Under the pieces are notes generated by a model. That model searched no databases. It saw only the letters and a list, made by a program, of their open reading frames with translations, and was not told the origin of the DNA. From positions 1,364,001 through 1,428,000 of the forward strand of contig NZ_JAEVLS010000001.1 in NCBI RefSeq assembly GCF_016801985.1: a stretch of DNA of 64,000 bases. Direction: 5' to 3'. Both the position numbers and the translations under genes were made by a program. Shown one piece after another: positions 27,622 to 36,354 of this stretch (within the stretch, counting starts at the first letter, position 1; each line of letters starts with the position of its first letter). The stretch is from Steroidobacter gossypii (lineage in GTDB: Bacteria; Pseudomonadota; Gammaproteobacteria; Steroidobacterales; Steroidobacteraceae).

Positions 27622-29013
27622 TTGGCGGGATTGCTGAGAACCATAGTCATTGTCGGCGGCGGATTCAGCGGCACGGTGCTCGCTGCCAATCTGCTGCGTC
27701 GGCCACCGCCCGGGCCGACTCGACTCGTGCTGATCGAGCGCGCGGATGAAGTGGGGCGCGGCGCCGCCTACGCGAAGCGTGCCTTCCCCTATCTGCTCAA
27801 CGTGCCGGCAAGCCGTATGTCGGCGAACTCGGCTGCGCCCAACGAATTCCTGGAGTTCGCCCGGCGTCGCATGCCCAAGGCGAGCGGCGAAGGTTTTCTG
27901 CCGCGACCGCTGTATGGCGAGTACTTGGGCGAGGTGTTGCTGGCCGCGCAGCTGAGTGCGCCAACAAACATCCGGCTGGAGATCGTCAAAGGCTCGGTCG
28001 TCAACCTGCGTCGACTCGAGCGCCATGTGCCGTTGCAAGTGGAGCTGGAAGATGGCCGCCGCTTCACGGCCGATGACGTCGTGCTTGCGCTTGGCAATCC
28101 CAAGCCCGCGTCGCTCGCCGCGGCCAGAGATGTTCTGACTCATCCGGCGTATGTCGCCGATCCGTGGGCCGTCGATCTGAAGTTCAATCGAGACCAGACC
28201 GTGCTGCTGATCGGCACCGGTCTTACAGCGGCGGATATCATCAATGTCGCTTCGGCGGATCCGCAGCGAGTGCCGACGCTACACGCGTTGTCTCGTCACG
28301 GCCTCGTGCCACCCAGGCAGACGCCGTTTCGGCCCGATGCATTCAACGGCGATGGCAATGCGCTGCTGCTGGCAGCTTCGACGTCGCTGCGTCGGCTGAC
28401 CAGCTCGGTGCGCTTGCTTGCCCACGAGGCCGAACGGATGGGCGGCGATTGGCGCGAGGCGATCACGTTCGTAAGAAACATGGCGCCCACGATCTGGCAA
28501 CGACTCCCGGAGCGCGATCGTGTGCGATTTCTACGGCACGTGCGCGCGCATTGGGATATCCATCGGCATCGCTTGCCGCCGGAGATGAACCAGAAGATCG
28601 AAACGCTGAGAAATGTACAGCGTCTCACCATCCACGCCGGCCACATCAAGGAAATCGTTCCGCGCGGGGATCGCATTGAACTGATCTGGCGGCCGCGTGG
28701 CCAGCAACGCATGCGAGCTCAGCAGTTCGATCGGGTGATCAATTGCACTGGTCCCGACTACGCCATCGCGCGTTCGTCCGATCCGCTGTGGCGCAGCCTG
28801 CTGCAGTGTGGATTGTGTGTGCCCGATTCCCTGGGCTTGGGATTGCGAACTGGGCCGAACGGCGCGGTGATCGATGTCGACGGCTGGCCCGGTCCGCACT
28901 TGTTCTATGTGGGGCCGATGTTGCGTGCGGATCATTGGGAAGCCACCGCCGCTCATGAGTTGCGCGGCCACGCTGAAAAACTGGCCGCGCTGCTAGCTAT
29001 GGAGCGGCGTTGA
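27622..29013 (+). CDS. FAD/NAD(P)-binding protein (COG4529 type)
   Basis: 463 residues. TTG start at 27622; no ATG is near and the frame is tightly bounded by the first Rossmann motif IVIVGGGFSGTVLAANLL. A second dinucleotide motif is VLLIGTGLTAADI near residue 195. RPLYGEYL and the RMSANSAAPNEFLEFA segment match the family of flavoproteins annotated as hydroxyacylglutathione hydrolase-like or FAD-NAD(P)-binding. The reaction is unknown, and relatives are seen near sulfur and stress genes. It sits 141 bases after the regulator and 4 bases before a second regulator, so it is probably co-transcribed with the latter. Confidence 0.8.
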   Translation: MAGLLRTIVIVGGGFSGTVLAANLLRRPPPGPTRLVLIERADEVGRGAAYAKRAFPYLLNVPASRMSANSAAPNEFLEFARRRMPKASGEGFLPRPLYGEYLGEVLLAAQLSAPTNIRLEIVKGSVVNLRRLERHVPLQVELEDGRRFTADDVVLALGNPKPASLAAARDVLTHPAYVADPWAVDLKFNRDQTVLLIGTGLTAADIINVASADPQRVPTLHALSRHGLVPPRQTPFRPDAFNGDGNALLLAASTSLRRLTSSVRLLAHEAERMGGDWREAITFVRNMAPTIWQRLPERDRVRFLRHVRAHWDIHRHRLPPEMNQKIETLRNVQRLTIHAGHIKEIVPRGDRIELIWRPRGQQRMRAQQFDRVINCTGPDYAIARSSDPLWRSLLQCGLCVPDSLGLGLRTGPNGAVIDVDGWPGPHLFYVGPMLRADHWEATAAHELRGHAEKLAALLAMERR

Positions 29014-29017
29014 CGCC

Positions 29018-29692
29018 ATGAGGATTCTGATTGCCGATGACGATGCCGATTTGCGTGCGCTGATTGGATTCACGCTCATGCAGGCCGGCTTCGATGTCAG
29101 CACCGCCGTGGACGGCGAGAGTGCTCTGCAGGCATTCCAGCGCGATTCGCCGGATCTGGTGCTATTGGCCGTCAACATGCCGGAACCGAATGGTTTGAAG
29201 GTGTGTCGCGAAATTCGTGGTCGCTCGCCTGTGCCCATCATGATGTTGACAGTGCGCGATGTCGAAGAAGAGCTGATCGAAGCGTTCGACTCGGGCGCGG
29301 ATGACTACGTGTGCAAGCCGTTCAGTCCGCGCGCGTTGCTGGCTCGCGTGCGTGCGTTGATTCGACGTTCGGAACCGTTCGAAGGTGGAGCGATGTCGGT
29401 CGGCAATATCCGCCTCGATCCGGACCAGCGCACATTGCAACTCGGCATGGCGCCGCCACTGCGACTCACACCGCTGGAGTCGAAGGCGCTGCAACTCCTG
29501 ATGGCGACGCCCGGCCGCACGGTCACCGCCGAGAAGTTACTGCTGCACCTGTGGGGCCGCGCTACTGCTCGCGAGCGCCGCACGCTGAAACAGCTGATCT
29601 ACCGGTTACGCAACAAGATCGAAGTGGACACTTCGTCGCCGGAGTTGCTGCGGACCACGCCGGGCGCTGGCTACAAACTCATGGTCGACTGA
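29018..29692 (+). CDS. Atypical OmpR-family regulator lacking the phospho-acceptor Asp
   Basis: 224 residues, the same length as the regulator at 26806 and clearly a paralogue over its whole length. The receiver keeps ADDD (6-9), Thr in MMLTVRD and Lys in VCKPF. However, the position of the phosphorylated Asp is Ala51 (VLLAVNMP, codon GCC at 29168-29170). It cannot be phosphorylated in the usual way and may act as a constitutive or ligand-controlled regulator, or by pairing with its paralogue. The winged-helix DNA-binding half is intact (ends GAGYKLMVD). Confidence 0.88.
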   Translation: MRILIADDDADLRALIGFTLMQAGFDVSTAVDGESALQAFQRDSPDLVLLAVNMPEPNGLKVCREIRGRSPVPIMMLTVRDVEEELIEAFDSGADDYVCKPFSPRALLARVRALIRRSEPFEGGAMSVGNIRLDPDQRTLQLGMAPPLRLTPLESKALQLLMATPGRTVTAEKLLLHLWGRATARERRTLKQLIYRLRNKIEVDTSSPELLRTTPGAGYKLMVD

Positions 29693-29904
29693 GATCGGGG
29701 TCGACTGCCATCAAGTCGTTATTTGTTCATGCGCTGAACCGCGCAGCGGGCCGGATCGCCGGAAAGTTGACCGCGCCATGACCGTGCTTCGACTGACCGC
29801 ATGACCGGCGCTGCGTAGATTGCCACTCAGCGGTGCCGCGATCGAAAGCGTCGCGTCCTGCGGGCTGCAAGCCAACTCCCCCCTGGGCGAGCAGTCATCC
29901 GTTC

Positions 29905-29947
29905 GCCCTCTCGTCTCGAACCCCACGGCGACGGGAGGGCATTTTTC
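29905..29947 (+). terminator. Intrinsic terminator after the second regulator
   Basis: GCCCTCTCGTC (29905-29915) pairs with GACGGGAGGGC (29930-29940), eleven pairs including one G-U, with a 14-base loop, followed by ATTTTTCC. It lies 212 bases after the regulator stop, so it ends either that operon or an independent short RNA. Confidence 0.65.
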
Positions 29948-29964
29948 CAGCATGGAGGTCCACG

Positions 29965-30054
29965 ATGCTGTTCGATTTGCGCGATGTGACTCGTCGCACG
30001 ACTGCAGTTGAGAATGGAAGGCGTTCGCGGAGGATCTGGCTATGGCGCGGATGA
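29965..30054 (+). CDS. Possible 29-residue small protein or leader peptide
   Basis: ATG at 29965 is preceded by GGAGGT 5 bases upstream, an unusually strong ribosome site for this window. It encodes a basic peptide beginning MLFDLRDVTRRTT and ending IWLWRG. The Shine-Dalgarno sits in the loop of a CAGCAT/ATGCTG hairpin (29948-29970) that also pairs the start codon. It is the only sign of translation in this gap; without homologues it remains uncertain. Confidence 0.3.
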   Translation: MLFDLRDVTRRTTAVENGRRSRRIWLWRG

Positions 30055-30320
30055 AACAGATTCTCCATGCGCCGCCGCCGCCGCGAAATCGCTATCAGCA
30101 GCGAGGTTTGACCGGCGGTGTCGCCTCGGCGGCAACTCTGCCCGCTGCCCTCGTTGCTCATGAGCCACATGCGCTGAAAAAGCGCGAGTGGTTGCCTGTA
30201 ACATGCTTGTTGTACGCTGCGTCGACAGTTCCCAGTGACGGGAACTGGAGACACCCTGAAGCCGTTACTTTGCGCGCGCTCAGCGGCGCTTAACCGGACC
30301 GGGTCCGGGGAGCAGCAGTG

Positions 30321-30518
30321 ATGAACAACAAAGCCGATACGCAGTCCTGGTTGGAGTGGCAACAGGCGGTCGTGAAGCTGATTCGTGAAGACTTCAGTGA
30401 AGTGCTGACACAGGTTGGCGAAGAAGACGTGGATTGGGACGCGTGGCGCCCACTCTACGATCAGGGATTGTCGCCGCGTGACGCGGTGGCGGACGCCTTC
30501 CTGTTATTGCCCGCTTGA
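30321..30518 (+). CDS. Small hypothetical protein
   Basis: 65 residues. The ATG at 30321 is preceded by GGGGAG at good spacing; a GTG directly before it is also in frame. The sequence is acidic and probably helical, with WLEWQQAVVKLI and LYDQGLSPRDAVADAFL, a pattern common in small conserved proteobacterial proteins. No function is assigned. It precedes the dioxygenase gene by 78 bases and may share its transcript. Confidence 0.6.
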   Translation: MNNKADTQSWLEWQQAVVKLIREDFSEVLTQVGEEDVDWDAWRPLYDQGLSPRDAVADAFLLLPA

Positions 30519-30596
30519 AGTTGGCGTCGTTGGCGCCCGTAGCAACTTGGGTTGCCGCGTTCAATACTGCAAGCTCTGTTACGACGGAGCTGCCCA

Positions 30597-31379
30597 GTGA
30601 GTGCATTCCAACGTCTGCCCGCGATCTTTTTCGGGCACGGCAATCCGATGAATGCGCTGGCCGACAATGTATACACGCGCGGCTGGCGCCAAATCGGTGC
30701 TTCAATTCCCAAGCCGAGAGCGGTGCTTTGCATCTCTGCGCATTGGTATGTCCCGTATACAGGAGTGACGGCCATGCCGTCGCCGCCGACCATCCACGAC
30801 TTCGGTGGCTTCCCGCGCGAGTTGTTCGAGGTCCAGTATGCAGCGCCGGGCAGCGCCGAGATTGCTGCCGAGATCCGAGACGTGATCGGACCGAGCGTGC
30901 GGCTCGACGAATCCTGGGGCTTGGACCACGGCACATGGAGCGTGCTGTGCCATGTGTATCCGGACCACGATGTGCCCGTCCTGCAGCTAAGCATCGATGA
31001 GATTCTGCCGGCGCGTGCGCACTATCGAATAGGCGGCCAACTGGCGGCCTTGCGAGAGCAGGGCATTCTGCTCATCGGCAGCGGCAACCTAGTTCACAAC
31101 CTGCACGCTTACGGCTGGGGTCGGCGTGTGATCGAACCGTACGACTGGGCGGTTCGCTTCGAGCAGCAGGCGCGCGAATGGATGCTGGCCGGAAATCATC
31201 AGCCGCTGATCGATTACGAGAGTTTGGGTCAGGACGCGGCGCTTGCCGCGCCAACGCCCGATCACTATCTGCCGCTGCTGTATGTGCTTGGCGCGCAGTT
31301 GCCGGGAGACGAAGTCACGTTTCCGGTGGAAGGTGTCGATGGTGGATCGATCTCGATGCTCACAGTGCAACTAGGTTGA
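30597..31379 (+). CDS. DODA-type extradiol dioxygenase (YgiD-like)
   Basis: 260 residues from the GTG at 30597, which has ACGGAG about 8 bases upstream. Longer frames from 30552 add residues not found in the family, whose E. coli member has 262. The class III metal ligands are readable: His in FFGHGNPM, His in SAHWYVP, His in GNLVHNL and His in PDHYLPLLY. The family opens catechol rings (DOPA 4,5-cleavage) with iron or zinc at the active site; the natural bacterial substrate is unclear. Likely a single enzyme gene. Confidence 0.85.
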   Translation: MSAFQRLPAIFFGHGNPMNALADNVYTRGWRQIGASIPKPRAVLCISAHWYVPYTGVTAMPSPPTIHDFGGFPRELFEVQYAAPGSAEIAAEIRDVIGPSVRLDESWGLDHGTWSVLCHVYPDHDVPVLQLSIDEILPARAHYRIGGQLAALREQGILLIGSGNLVHNLHAYGWGRRVIEPYDWAVRFEQQAREWMLAGNHQPLIDYESLGQDAALAAPTPDHYLPLLYVLGAQLPGDEVTFPVEGVDGGSISMLTVQLG

Positions 31380-31524
31380 ACAACGCCACCGCGCGTTTCA
31401 ACAACGCCACCCCCGCTCACATGGAATGTGCCCCGCCGCCCTGGCGGCAGCTCGGCGAAAAAACCGCGCTTTTTTTTTGCACGAGCGCGGCTCGTCGCGA
31501 CAGGGAAGTCCGATCAGCCGCCAG

Positions 31525-31565
31525 AAAAAAAGACAGCCCGATGTGAGATTTCACATCGGGCTGTC
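31525..31565 (-). terminator. Intrinsic terminator of the DUF4168 gene
   Basis: GACAGCCCGATGTGA pairs with TCACATCGGGCTGTC around a GATT loop (31532-31565), a 15-bp perfect stem. On the minus strand it is followed by seven U residues (31525-31531). It lies 59 bases downstream of the DUF4168 stop and reads in that direction only. Confidence 0.92.
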
Positions 31566-31623
31566 CGGTGCAGGAGCCGGGCGACGCTTCCAGTTCGCCG
31601 CCCTGACTGGGGCCGGGTGGCGC

Positions 31624-32094
31624 TTAGCCGCCGCCCTGACGTTCCTGCAACTTCGCAGCGACGCGCTCGCGCACGTCAGCGTTGGCCGTCATAGTTTCGA
31701 CAATCTGGTTGAACTCATCGACGTTCAATCCCGACTTCTCCACCGCCGCAATCATGTCCGATTCGGCATTGGCCTTCACTTGATCCGCTTGGGCGGGATC
31801 CTCGGCGGTCTGCAGATCCGTAGCAGCCTTCTCTTGAATCGTCTGCACCGCTACATACGCGTCGGCGAACTTCTCGATTTTCTCATCGGTGATATTCGCA
31901 GCGGCGGCGCTGTCGCTGCCCGGCGCCGGAGTGGCGCGATCCATTTCGCTACCCGGAGGCATCTGCGATTCGGTGGCTGGCGACGGATATTCCTGAGCCG
32001 GCGGTGCAGGCTCCTGGACCTGCGCCCATGCCGCGGGGACTGCTGCGGTCGCGGCCAACAACGCGGCGTGAATCAGTTTGGAACGTAAAGTCAT
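31624..32094 (-). CDS. DUF4168 exported protein
   Basis: 156 residues. The ATG at 32094 was chosen because it begins a signal peptide (MTLRSKLIHAALLA, cleaved after AWA) and has GAGGAG just upstream; a longer frame to 32139 would put 15 polar residues before it. After a Pro-rich linker, the DUF4168 domain runs from about residue 65 (ITDEKIEKFADAYVAVQTIQ) to near the end. Helical periplasmic protein of unknown role, often stress-linked. Single gene with its own terminator; a 10-bp hairpin sits in its leader. Confidence 0.82.
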   Translation of the reverse strand: MTLRSKLIHAALLAATAAVPAAWAQVQEPAPPAQEYPSPATESQMPPGSEMDRATPAPGSDSAAAANITDEKIEKFADAYVAVQTIQEKAATDLQTAEDPAQADQVKANAESDMIAAVEKSGLNVDEFNQIVETMTANADVRERVAAKLQERQGGG

Positions 32095-32108
32095 GAGACT
32101 CTCCTCAT

Positions 32109-32140
32109 CTTGCGGCATCTCGCTTTCGGAATACCGCAAG
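32109..32140 (-). promoter_or_regulatory. Leader hairpin upstream of the DUF4168 gene
   Basis: On the minus strand CTTGCGGTAT pairs with ATGCCGCAAG (one G-U pair) across a 12-base loop. It ends about 15 bases before the start codon and immediately upstream of the Shine-Dalgarno. It may influence translation or mRNA stability. Confidence 0.4.
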
Positions 32141-32257
32141 CGCGAACGAGGTTCCGTGCGCGCGATTTTTTTAAAGATGTTTGTCGTCGGCTGCCGACGT
32201 GTCAGCAGCCACCGGACGCACGCATGAGCGATTCGGCCGCACTCGAATGTTGCGATA

Positions 32258-33235
32258 TCAGGCGCTCTTCACCATCGCCATCACTTGACCGACATCGAGC
32301 GTGTTGGCTTTGTGCTGAATCTCGGGCGAATACTGACCTTGCAGTTGCTTCGCCTGACCAAGCAAGGACTGATACGTTTGTTGAATGAGCGCTGCGTTCA
32401 TTTGGCGACCGCCCGAGTAATAACGCTTGGCGAGTTGTCCGAGCGCATACGTCGTCGCGAATGACATCGCTGCGCCCGCCGTGACACGACCAAGCCCGCG
32501 CCCCAGACCGCCGGCGACGCTGCCTAGTAAGCCGCCGAGCAACTTGCGCCCGAACTGTTCCACATACTGCGACGTGAGACCGACGCCGGCGGTGGCGATG
32601 AACTCACGAATGTGACCTTTGTCGAGCTGAAATCCGTAGGCCTGGCCGATGCGATACACCAGCTTGACCTGCAACGGAATGATGGCCATGGTCGCCAGCG
32701 ATTGCGGCAGAAGCTCGATGGCGCCATTCACGATCGAATGATTGAGGATGTACTTATCGAGCTCGGCGTCGGACATCGTCGCTTGCCGCGCACCGCCGCT
32801 CGCTGACTGCGCCACCGACGTTGCGGCTGCGGCAGCGACGGGTGTGTTCGGCAATGGCGCATCGGCGAGCGCTGCAGCTTCTTTCTCGATCTCCATTGTT
32901 TGTTTGACGTCGAGACCGAGCGCCGCGCGCAGCTCTTGCAGGAACGTCTTCTCGGCGTCGCTGGCGACGGCGTCCGCATCGCAGACACACACCGCCATCT
33001 CATAGGCGAGCTGCTTGTGCGTCGGATCGGTGAGTGCCGCCGCCGCCTGGGATAAGTCCACGCGCTTCAACAAGACGCTCTGGTAGATCTGCGCCAGCTG
33101 CGGCGAACCTGCCTCGCCGGCGAGAGACTGGGCGATGCGCTTGATCTCCTCACGTTCGCGCTCGTCCTTGTCGCCGTCGCTGAATGCGGCCAGCAACGCA
33201 ATGGTCAGAACGGCTTCTTGTTCACGTGCATTCAT
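32258..33235 (-). CDS. TerB-like / DUF697 protein
   Basis: 325 residues. The N-terminal half (1-115) is a TerB-type helical domain: LLAAFSDGDKDEREREEIKRI and VASDAEKTFLQELRAALGL. An Ala-rich linker leads to a C-terminal DUF697/YcjF-like region with Gly-rich, membrane-associated helices (VGLTSQYVEQFGRKLLGG, GLGRGLGRVTAGAAMSFATTYALG). TerB domains are linked to metal or stress responses at membranes; the role here is unknown. It is 33 bases downstream of the EamA gene and may share its transcript. Confidence 0.75.
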   Translation of the reverse strand: MNAREQEAVLTIALLAAFSDGDKDEREREEIKRIAQSLAGEAGSPQLAQIYQSVLLKRVDLSQAAAALTDPTHKQLAYEMAVCVCDADAVASDAEKTFLQELRAALGLDVKQTMEIEKEAAALADAPLPNTPVAAAAATSVAQSASGGARQATMSDAELDKYILNHSIVNGAIELLPQSLATMAIIPLQVKLVYRIGQAYGFQLDKGHIREFIATAGVGLTSQYVEQFGRKLLGGLLGSVAGGLGRGLGRVTAGAAMSFATTYALGQLAKRYYSGGRQMNAALIQQTYQSLLGQAKQLQGQYSPEIQHKANTLDVGQVMAMVKSA

Positions 33236-33268
33236 CGCGAATCACCTGTGCGTCGTTGAACGGTGGGC

Positions 33269-34192
33269 TTAACGCTTGGTGGTGCGAGCCTGCTGACTCA
33301 GCGCTACGCCGCCGAGAATCAACGCGCCGGCGACGGCCATGCTGAGCGTGAGTGGCTCGCCCAGGAACACCCACGCCCAGATTACGCCGAACAGCGGCAC
33401 CAGATAAGTCACCGTCGACGTGCGAGGCGCACCGATCCGATAGAGCAGTCTGTAGAAAAGAAAATATGCGATGCCCGTGCACAGCACGCCTAACATGATC
33501 GCCGACAACCATGAGAGCGCCGGTATCGGCGTGCTCGGCCAAGTTGCCACAGCGAGAGGCGCGACCACGATCGATGCGCATAGCACTGTGGCGGCCGCGA
33601 CCGCGCTGGGGGGCAGATCGTGAAGATAGCGCTTGGTGAAGTTGGCGCCAAAGCCATACAGGACGGAAGCGAATACGCCGGCGAGTGCGGCGGGCAATAC
33701 GCTGCCGCCGGAAGTCTTGCCGCTTGCAAGCACGGCGACGCCGACGAAGCCCGCAAGCAAACCAAGCGCGCTACGCTTGCTGATTTTCTCGCCGAACAAC
33801 ATGAACGCTACGAGACTCGTGAACATCACGACGGTTGCGTTGCTGATCGCGACCACGCCTGCAGGCGCGCGTTGGGCGGCCCAAGCAAACAGCACGAACG
33901 GCGCGGCCGAGTTGATCACGCCAATGCCGAGCAATCGCAACCAATGCGATCGGGTCAGCTGGCTCCTGGCACGTAGCAGAAACGGCAACAGGATCAGTGC
34001 GCCCAACGCCAGGCGCACTTCCACCAGTGCGAACGAGCCAAAATCTTTCGCGGCGATGCGCATGAACAGGAACGAGCTGCCCCACACCGCGCCAAGCAGC
34101 AACAACTCGGCCGGCGTCAGCCAGGCGCTGACTGCAGGGGCAATGGGATCGACTGCGGTCGAGGACCGCACAGTGGGTTCGGAGCTGGCCAT
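33269..34192 (-). CDS. EamA-family (DMT) transporter
   Basis: 307 residues with about ten predicted spans in two EamA repeats. Family features include LLLGAVWGSSFLFMRIA at the first span, ISNATVVMFTSLVAFMLFGE at the end of the first repeat and VTYLVPLFGVIWAWVFLGE in the second. Members export amino acids or metabolites such as drugs and purines; the substrate is unknown. No regulator lies next to it. Confidence 0.88.
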   Translation of the reverse strand: MASSEPTVRSSTAVDPIAPAVSAWLTPAELLLLGAVWGSSFLFMRIAAKDFGSFALVEVRLALGALILLPFLLRARSQLTRSHWLRLLGIGVINSAAPFVLFAWAAQRAPAGVVAISNATVVMFTSLVAFMLFGEKISKRSALGLLAGFVGVAVLASGKTSGGSVLPAALAGVFASVLYGFGANFTKRYLHDLPPSAVAAATVLCASIVVAPLAVATWPSTPIPALSWLSAIMLGVLCTGIAYFLFYRLLYRIGAPRTSTVTYLVPLFGVIWAWVFLGEPLTLSMAVAGALILGGVALSQQARTTKR

Positions 34193-34401
34193 TGGATTGA
34201 CTAAGAGATGATCCGGAACGCGACCGGGGACGTTGGCGACGCGCCCTCACTGGCGCACCGGGCGAGAGCGACTCGCCGCAAGTAGATAACATTTACCCTG
34301 GGTGCTGTCACGACGTTTGCCCGATATCGGCTCGCGCCGCGCCAGTCGAACAGTTTTTCTGATGCAGCGACTCCCATCTATTACTTTGAGCTAACGATAC
34401 G

Positions 34402-36246
34402 TCATCGATAACCGGCCGCCTGCAACGAGAACAAATGCGAGTAATGGCCGTTCAAAGCCATCAGCTCGGTGTGGCTGCCGCGTTCGATGATGCTGCCGTT
34501 CTCGATTACCACGATCTGATCCGCCATGCGCACGGTGGAAAAACGATGCGAGATCAGGATCGCGATGCGCCCGCGCGTGAGTGTGCGGAAGTGCTCGAAG
34601 ATCGTGGCTTCGGCGCTCGCGTCCATTGCTGAAGTCGGTTCGTCCAGCACCAGGATGTCGGCACGCGATCGCATGAATGCGCGTGACAATGCGATTTTCT
34701 GCCATTGACCGCCGGAGAGCTCGCGACCGTCGTTGAACCACTTGCCCAGCGGTGTGCGATAACCTTCGGGCAGCGTGGCCACGATTGCTGCAGCCATGCC
34801 TTTCTCGCCTGCGTCCCGCCAGCGCGCTTCATCTTCGAAGTGCTGTACGTCACCGGCGCCGATGTTCTCGCCGACGATCAGCTGGTAGCGCGTGAAGTCC
34901 TGGAAGATCACGCCGATGCGATCGCGCAGCGCCGCTTCATCCCATTCGCGCAAGTCCTGGCCGTCGAGCAGGATCCTTCCCGACGTCGGCGTATATAAGC
35001 GAGTCAGCAGTTTGATCAGCGTGGTCTTGCCGGAGCCGTTCTCACCGACCAGCGCCAGCGATTGTCCGGGTCGAATGTGCAAATCGACGTTCACCAGCGT
35101 GGCTTGCTCGGCGCCGGGATAGGTGAAGCTCACGTTCTCGAAACGAATGCCGTCGTCGGGCTTCGGGCCGCGCACCGCCGCGCCACGATAGTTATCGACC
35201 GGCGTCTCCAGATAGTCGTACAGCGTCGACAGATAAAGATTGTCTTCATACATGCCACCCACCGCCGACAGGATGGCCGAGACCGCCGACTGGCCCTGCC
35301 GGAACAGCATCAGATACATCGTCATCTGACCCAGCGTGATGCGAGTGGCAATGGCGGACAGCGCGATCCACGCGTAGGCGCCATAAAGCGTCGCGGTTGC
35401 GATCAGCCCGAGGAAGAAGCCCCAAGTGTCGCGCTGGATGGTGAGATTGCGATCTTCGCGGTACAGCTTGCTGAAGATGTCGCGATAGCGCTGCAAGAAC
35501 AACGGACCCAGGCCGAACAGCTTCACTTCCTTGGCGTGGTCTTCGCGCGCCAGCACCGTTTCCAGGTACATCTGCATGCGCGTTTCCGGCGAGCGCCACA
35601 GGAACAGCCGGAACTTGTCGCCGGAAAATTTTGCTTCGGCCAGGAACGCCGGCAGGCCGGCGAGGATTAGCAGCACCACTGCCCAAGGCGAGAAGCGCAA
35701 CAGCAGCGAGCCGAAGCTCAACAGCGAAATCGCGTTCTGCAGCAGGCCGAACGTGCGCGTCACCAGCGACAGCGGTCGGGTCGACGCTTCGCGCCGCGCG
35801 CGAGTGAGCTTGTCGTAGAAGTCGGAGTTTTCAAAATGCGACAGTTCGAGCGTCAACGCCTTTTCGAGGATCATGACGTTGACTCGCTGGCCGAGCTGGG
35901 CTCGTAGCAGCGACTGGCACAGGTTCAGTCCGCGCTGAGCGCCAGCGATGGCTGCGACCAGCGCGCCTTCGCCGGCGACCAGCAGCAGTGCCTGGTTTGT
36001 AAAGGTTTCACGCGCGGTGGGATCCGCTTGAATGGCGGCCACGACGGCATCGACGATGAGTGCACCGACATAGGCGACCGCCGCCGGCAACGCACCAGCA
36101 ACGATCGTCAACAGCGCGAACGCTATCGTTAGCGGGCGACTGGTGGTCCATACCAGCTCCAACGCTCGAGTGCTGTACGCAAACACGCCCGCGAAACCGC
36201 GCGCCAGTTCAGGTTGAGTGTTGAGAGGTCGACGCAACGAGCTCAT
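34402..36246 (-). CDS. ABC exporter, fused permease and ATPase
   Basis: 614 residues. The N-terminal membrane domain (about 1-340, six spans) is followed by an ATPase: Walker A GENGSGKTT near 400, Q-loop FQDFTRYQL, signature LSGGQWQKIALSRA, Walker B ILVLDEPTSAMD and switch His in ISHRFST. It is a half-transporter expected to work as a dimer. The permease resembles lipid or peptide exporters, and the substrate is unknown. The gene stands alone, 209 bases upstream of the EamA gene on the same strand. Confidence 0.88.
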   Translation of the reverse strand: MSSLRRPLNTQPELARGFAGVFAYSTRALELVWTTSRPLTIAFALLTIVAGALPAAVAYVGALIVDAVVAAIQADPTARETFTNQALLLVAGEGALVAAIAGAQRGLNLCQSLLRAQLGQRVNVMILEKALTLELSHFENSDFYDKLTRARREASTRPLSLVTRTFGLLQNAISLLSFGSLLLRFSPWAVVLLILAGLPAFLAEAKFSGDKFRLFLWRSPETRMQMYLETVLAREDHAKEVKLFGLGPLFLQRYRDIFSKLYREDRNLTIQRDTWGFFLGLIATATLYGAYAWIALSAIATRITLGQMTMYLMLFRQGQSAVSAILSAVGGMYEDNLYLSTLYDYLETPVDNYRGAAVRGPKPDDGIRFENVSFTYPGAEQATLVNVDLHIRPGQSLALVGENGSGKTTLIKLLTRLYTPTSGRILLDGQDLREWDEAALRDRIGVIFQDFTRYQLIVGENIGAGDVQHFEDEARWRDAGEKGMAAAIVATLPEGYRTPLGKWFNDGRELSGGQWQKIALSRAFMRSRADILVLDEPTSAMDASAEATIFEHFRTLTRGRIAILISHRFSTVRMADQIVVIENGSIIERGSHTELMALNGHYSHLFSLQAAGYR

Positions 36247-36354
36247 GAGCGCCTTTGTAATTGTCTTGTCATCTGCAGCAGCACAGAATCCGAATAGTCG
36301 TTGCGCGACTCGCCGCGCTCACCCATCCTCGCTTGTTCATCGAATGGTCATCTC

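Larger units (their letters stand above)
29693..30320 (+). other. Long intergenic stretch with terminator, possible small RNA and small ORF
   Basis: 628 bases with no convincing conserved gene. It holds an intrinsic terminator (29905-29947), a small ORF with a strong ribosome site (29965-30054), a hairpin CAGTTCCC/GGGAACTG at 30226-30247, and CCGGACC/GGTCCGG just before the next gene. The stretch 29770-29947 could be a terminated small RNA or the end of the regulator transcript. No riboswitch family was recognised. Confidence 0.4.

Noticed and set aside
29770-29947. Cyclic di-GMP (GEMM) or other known riboswitch
   Set aside because: A GAAA loop and GC-rich stems are present, but the conserved GEMM core sequences are absent and no downstream gene is suitably placed.
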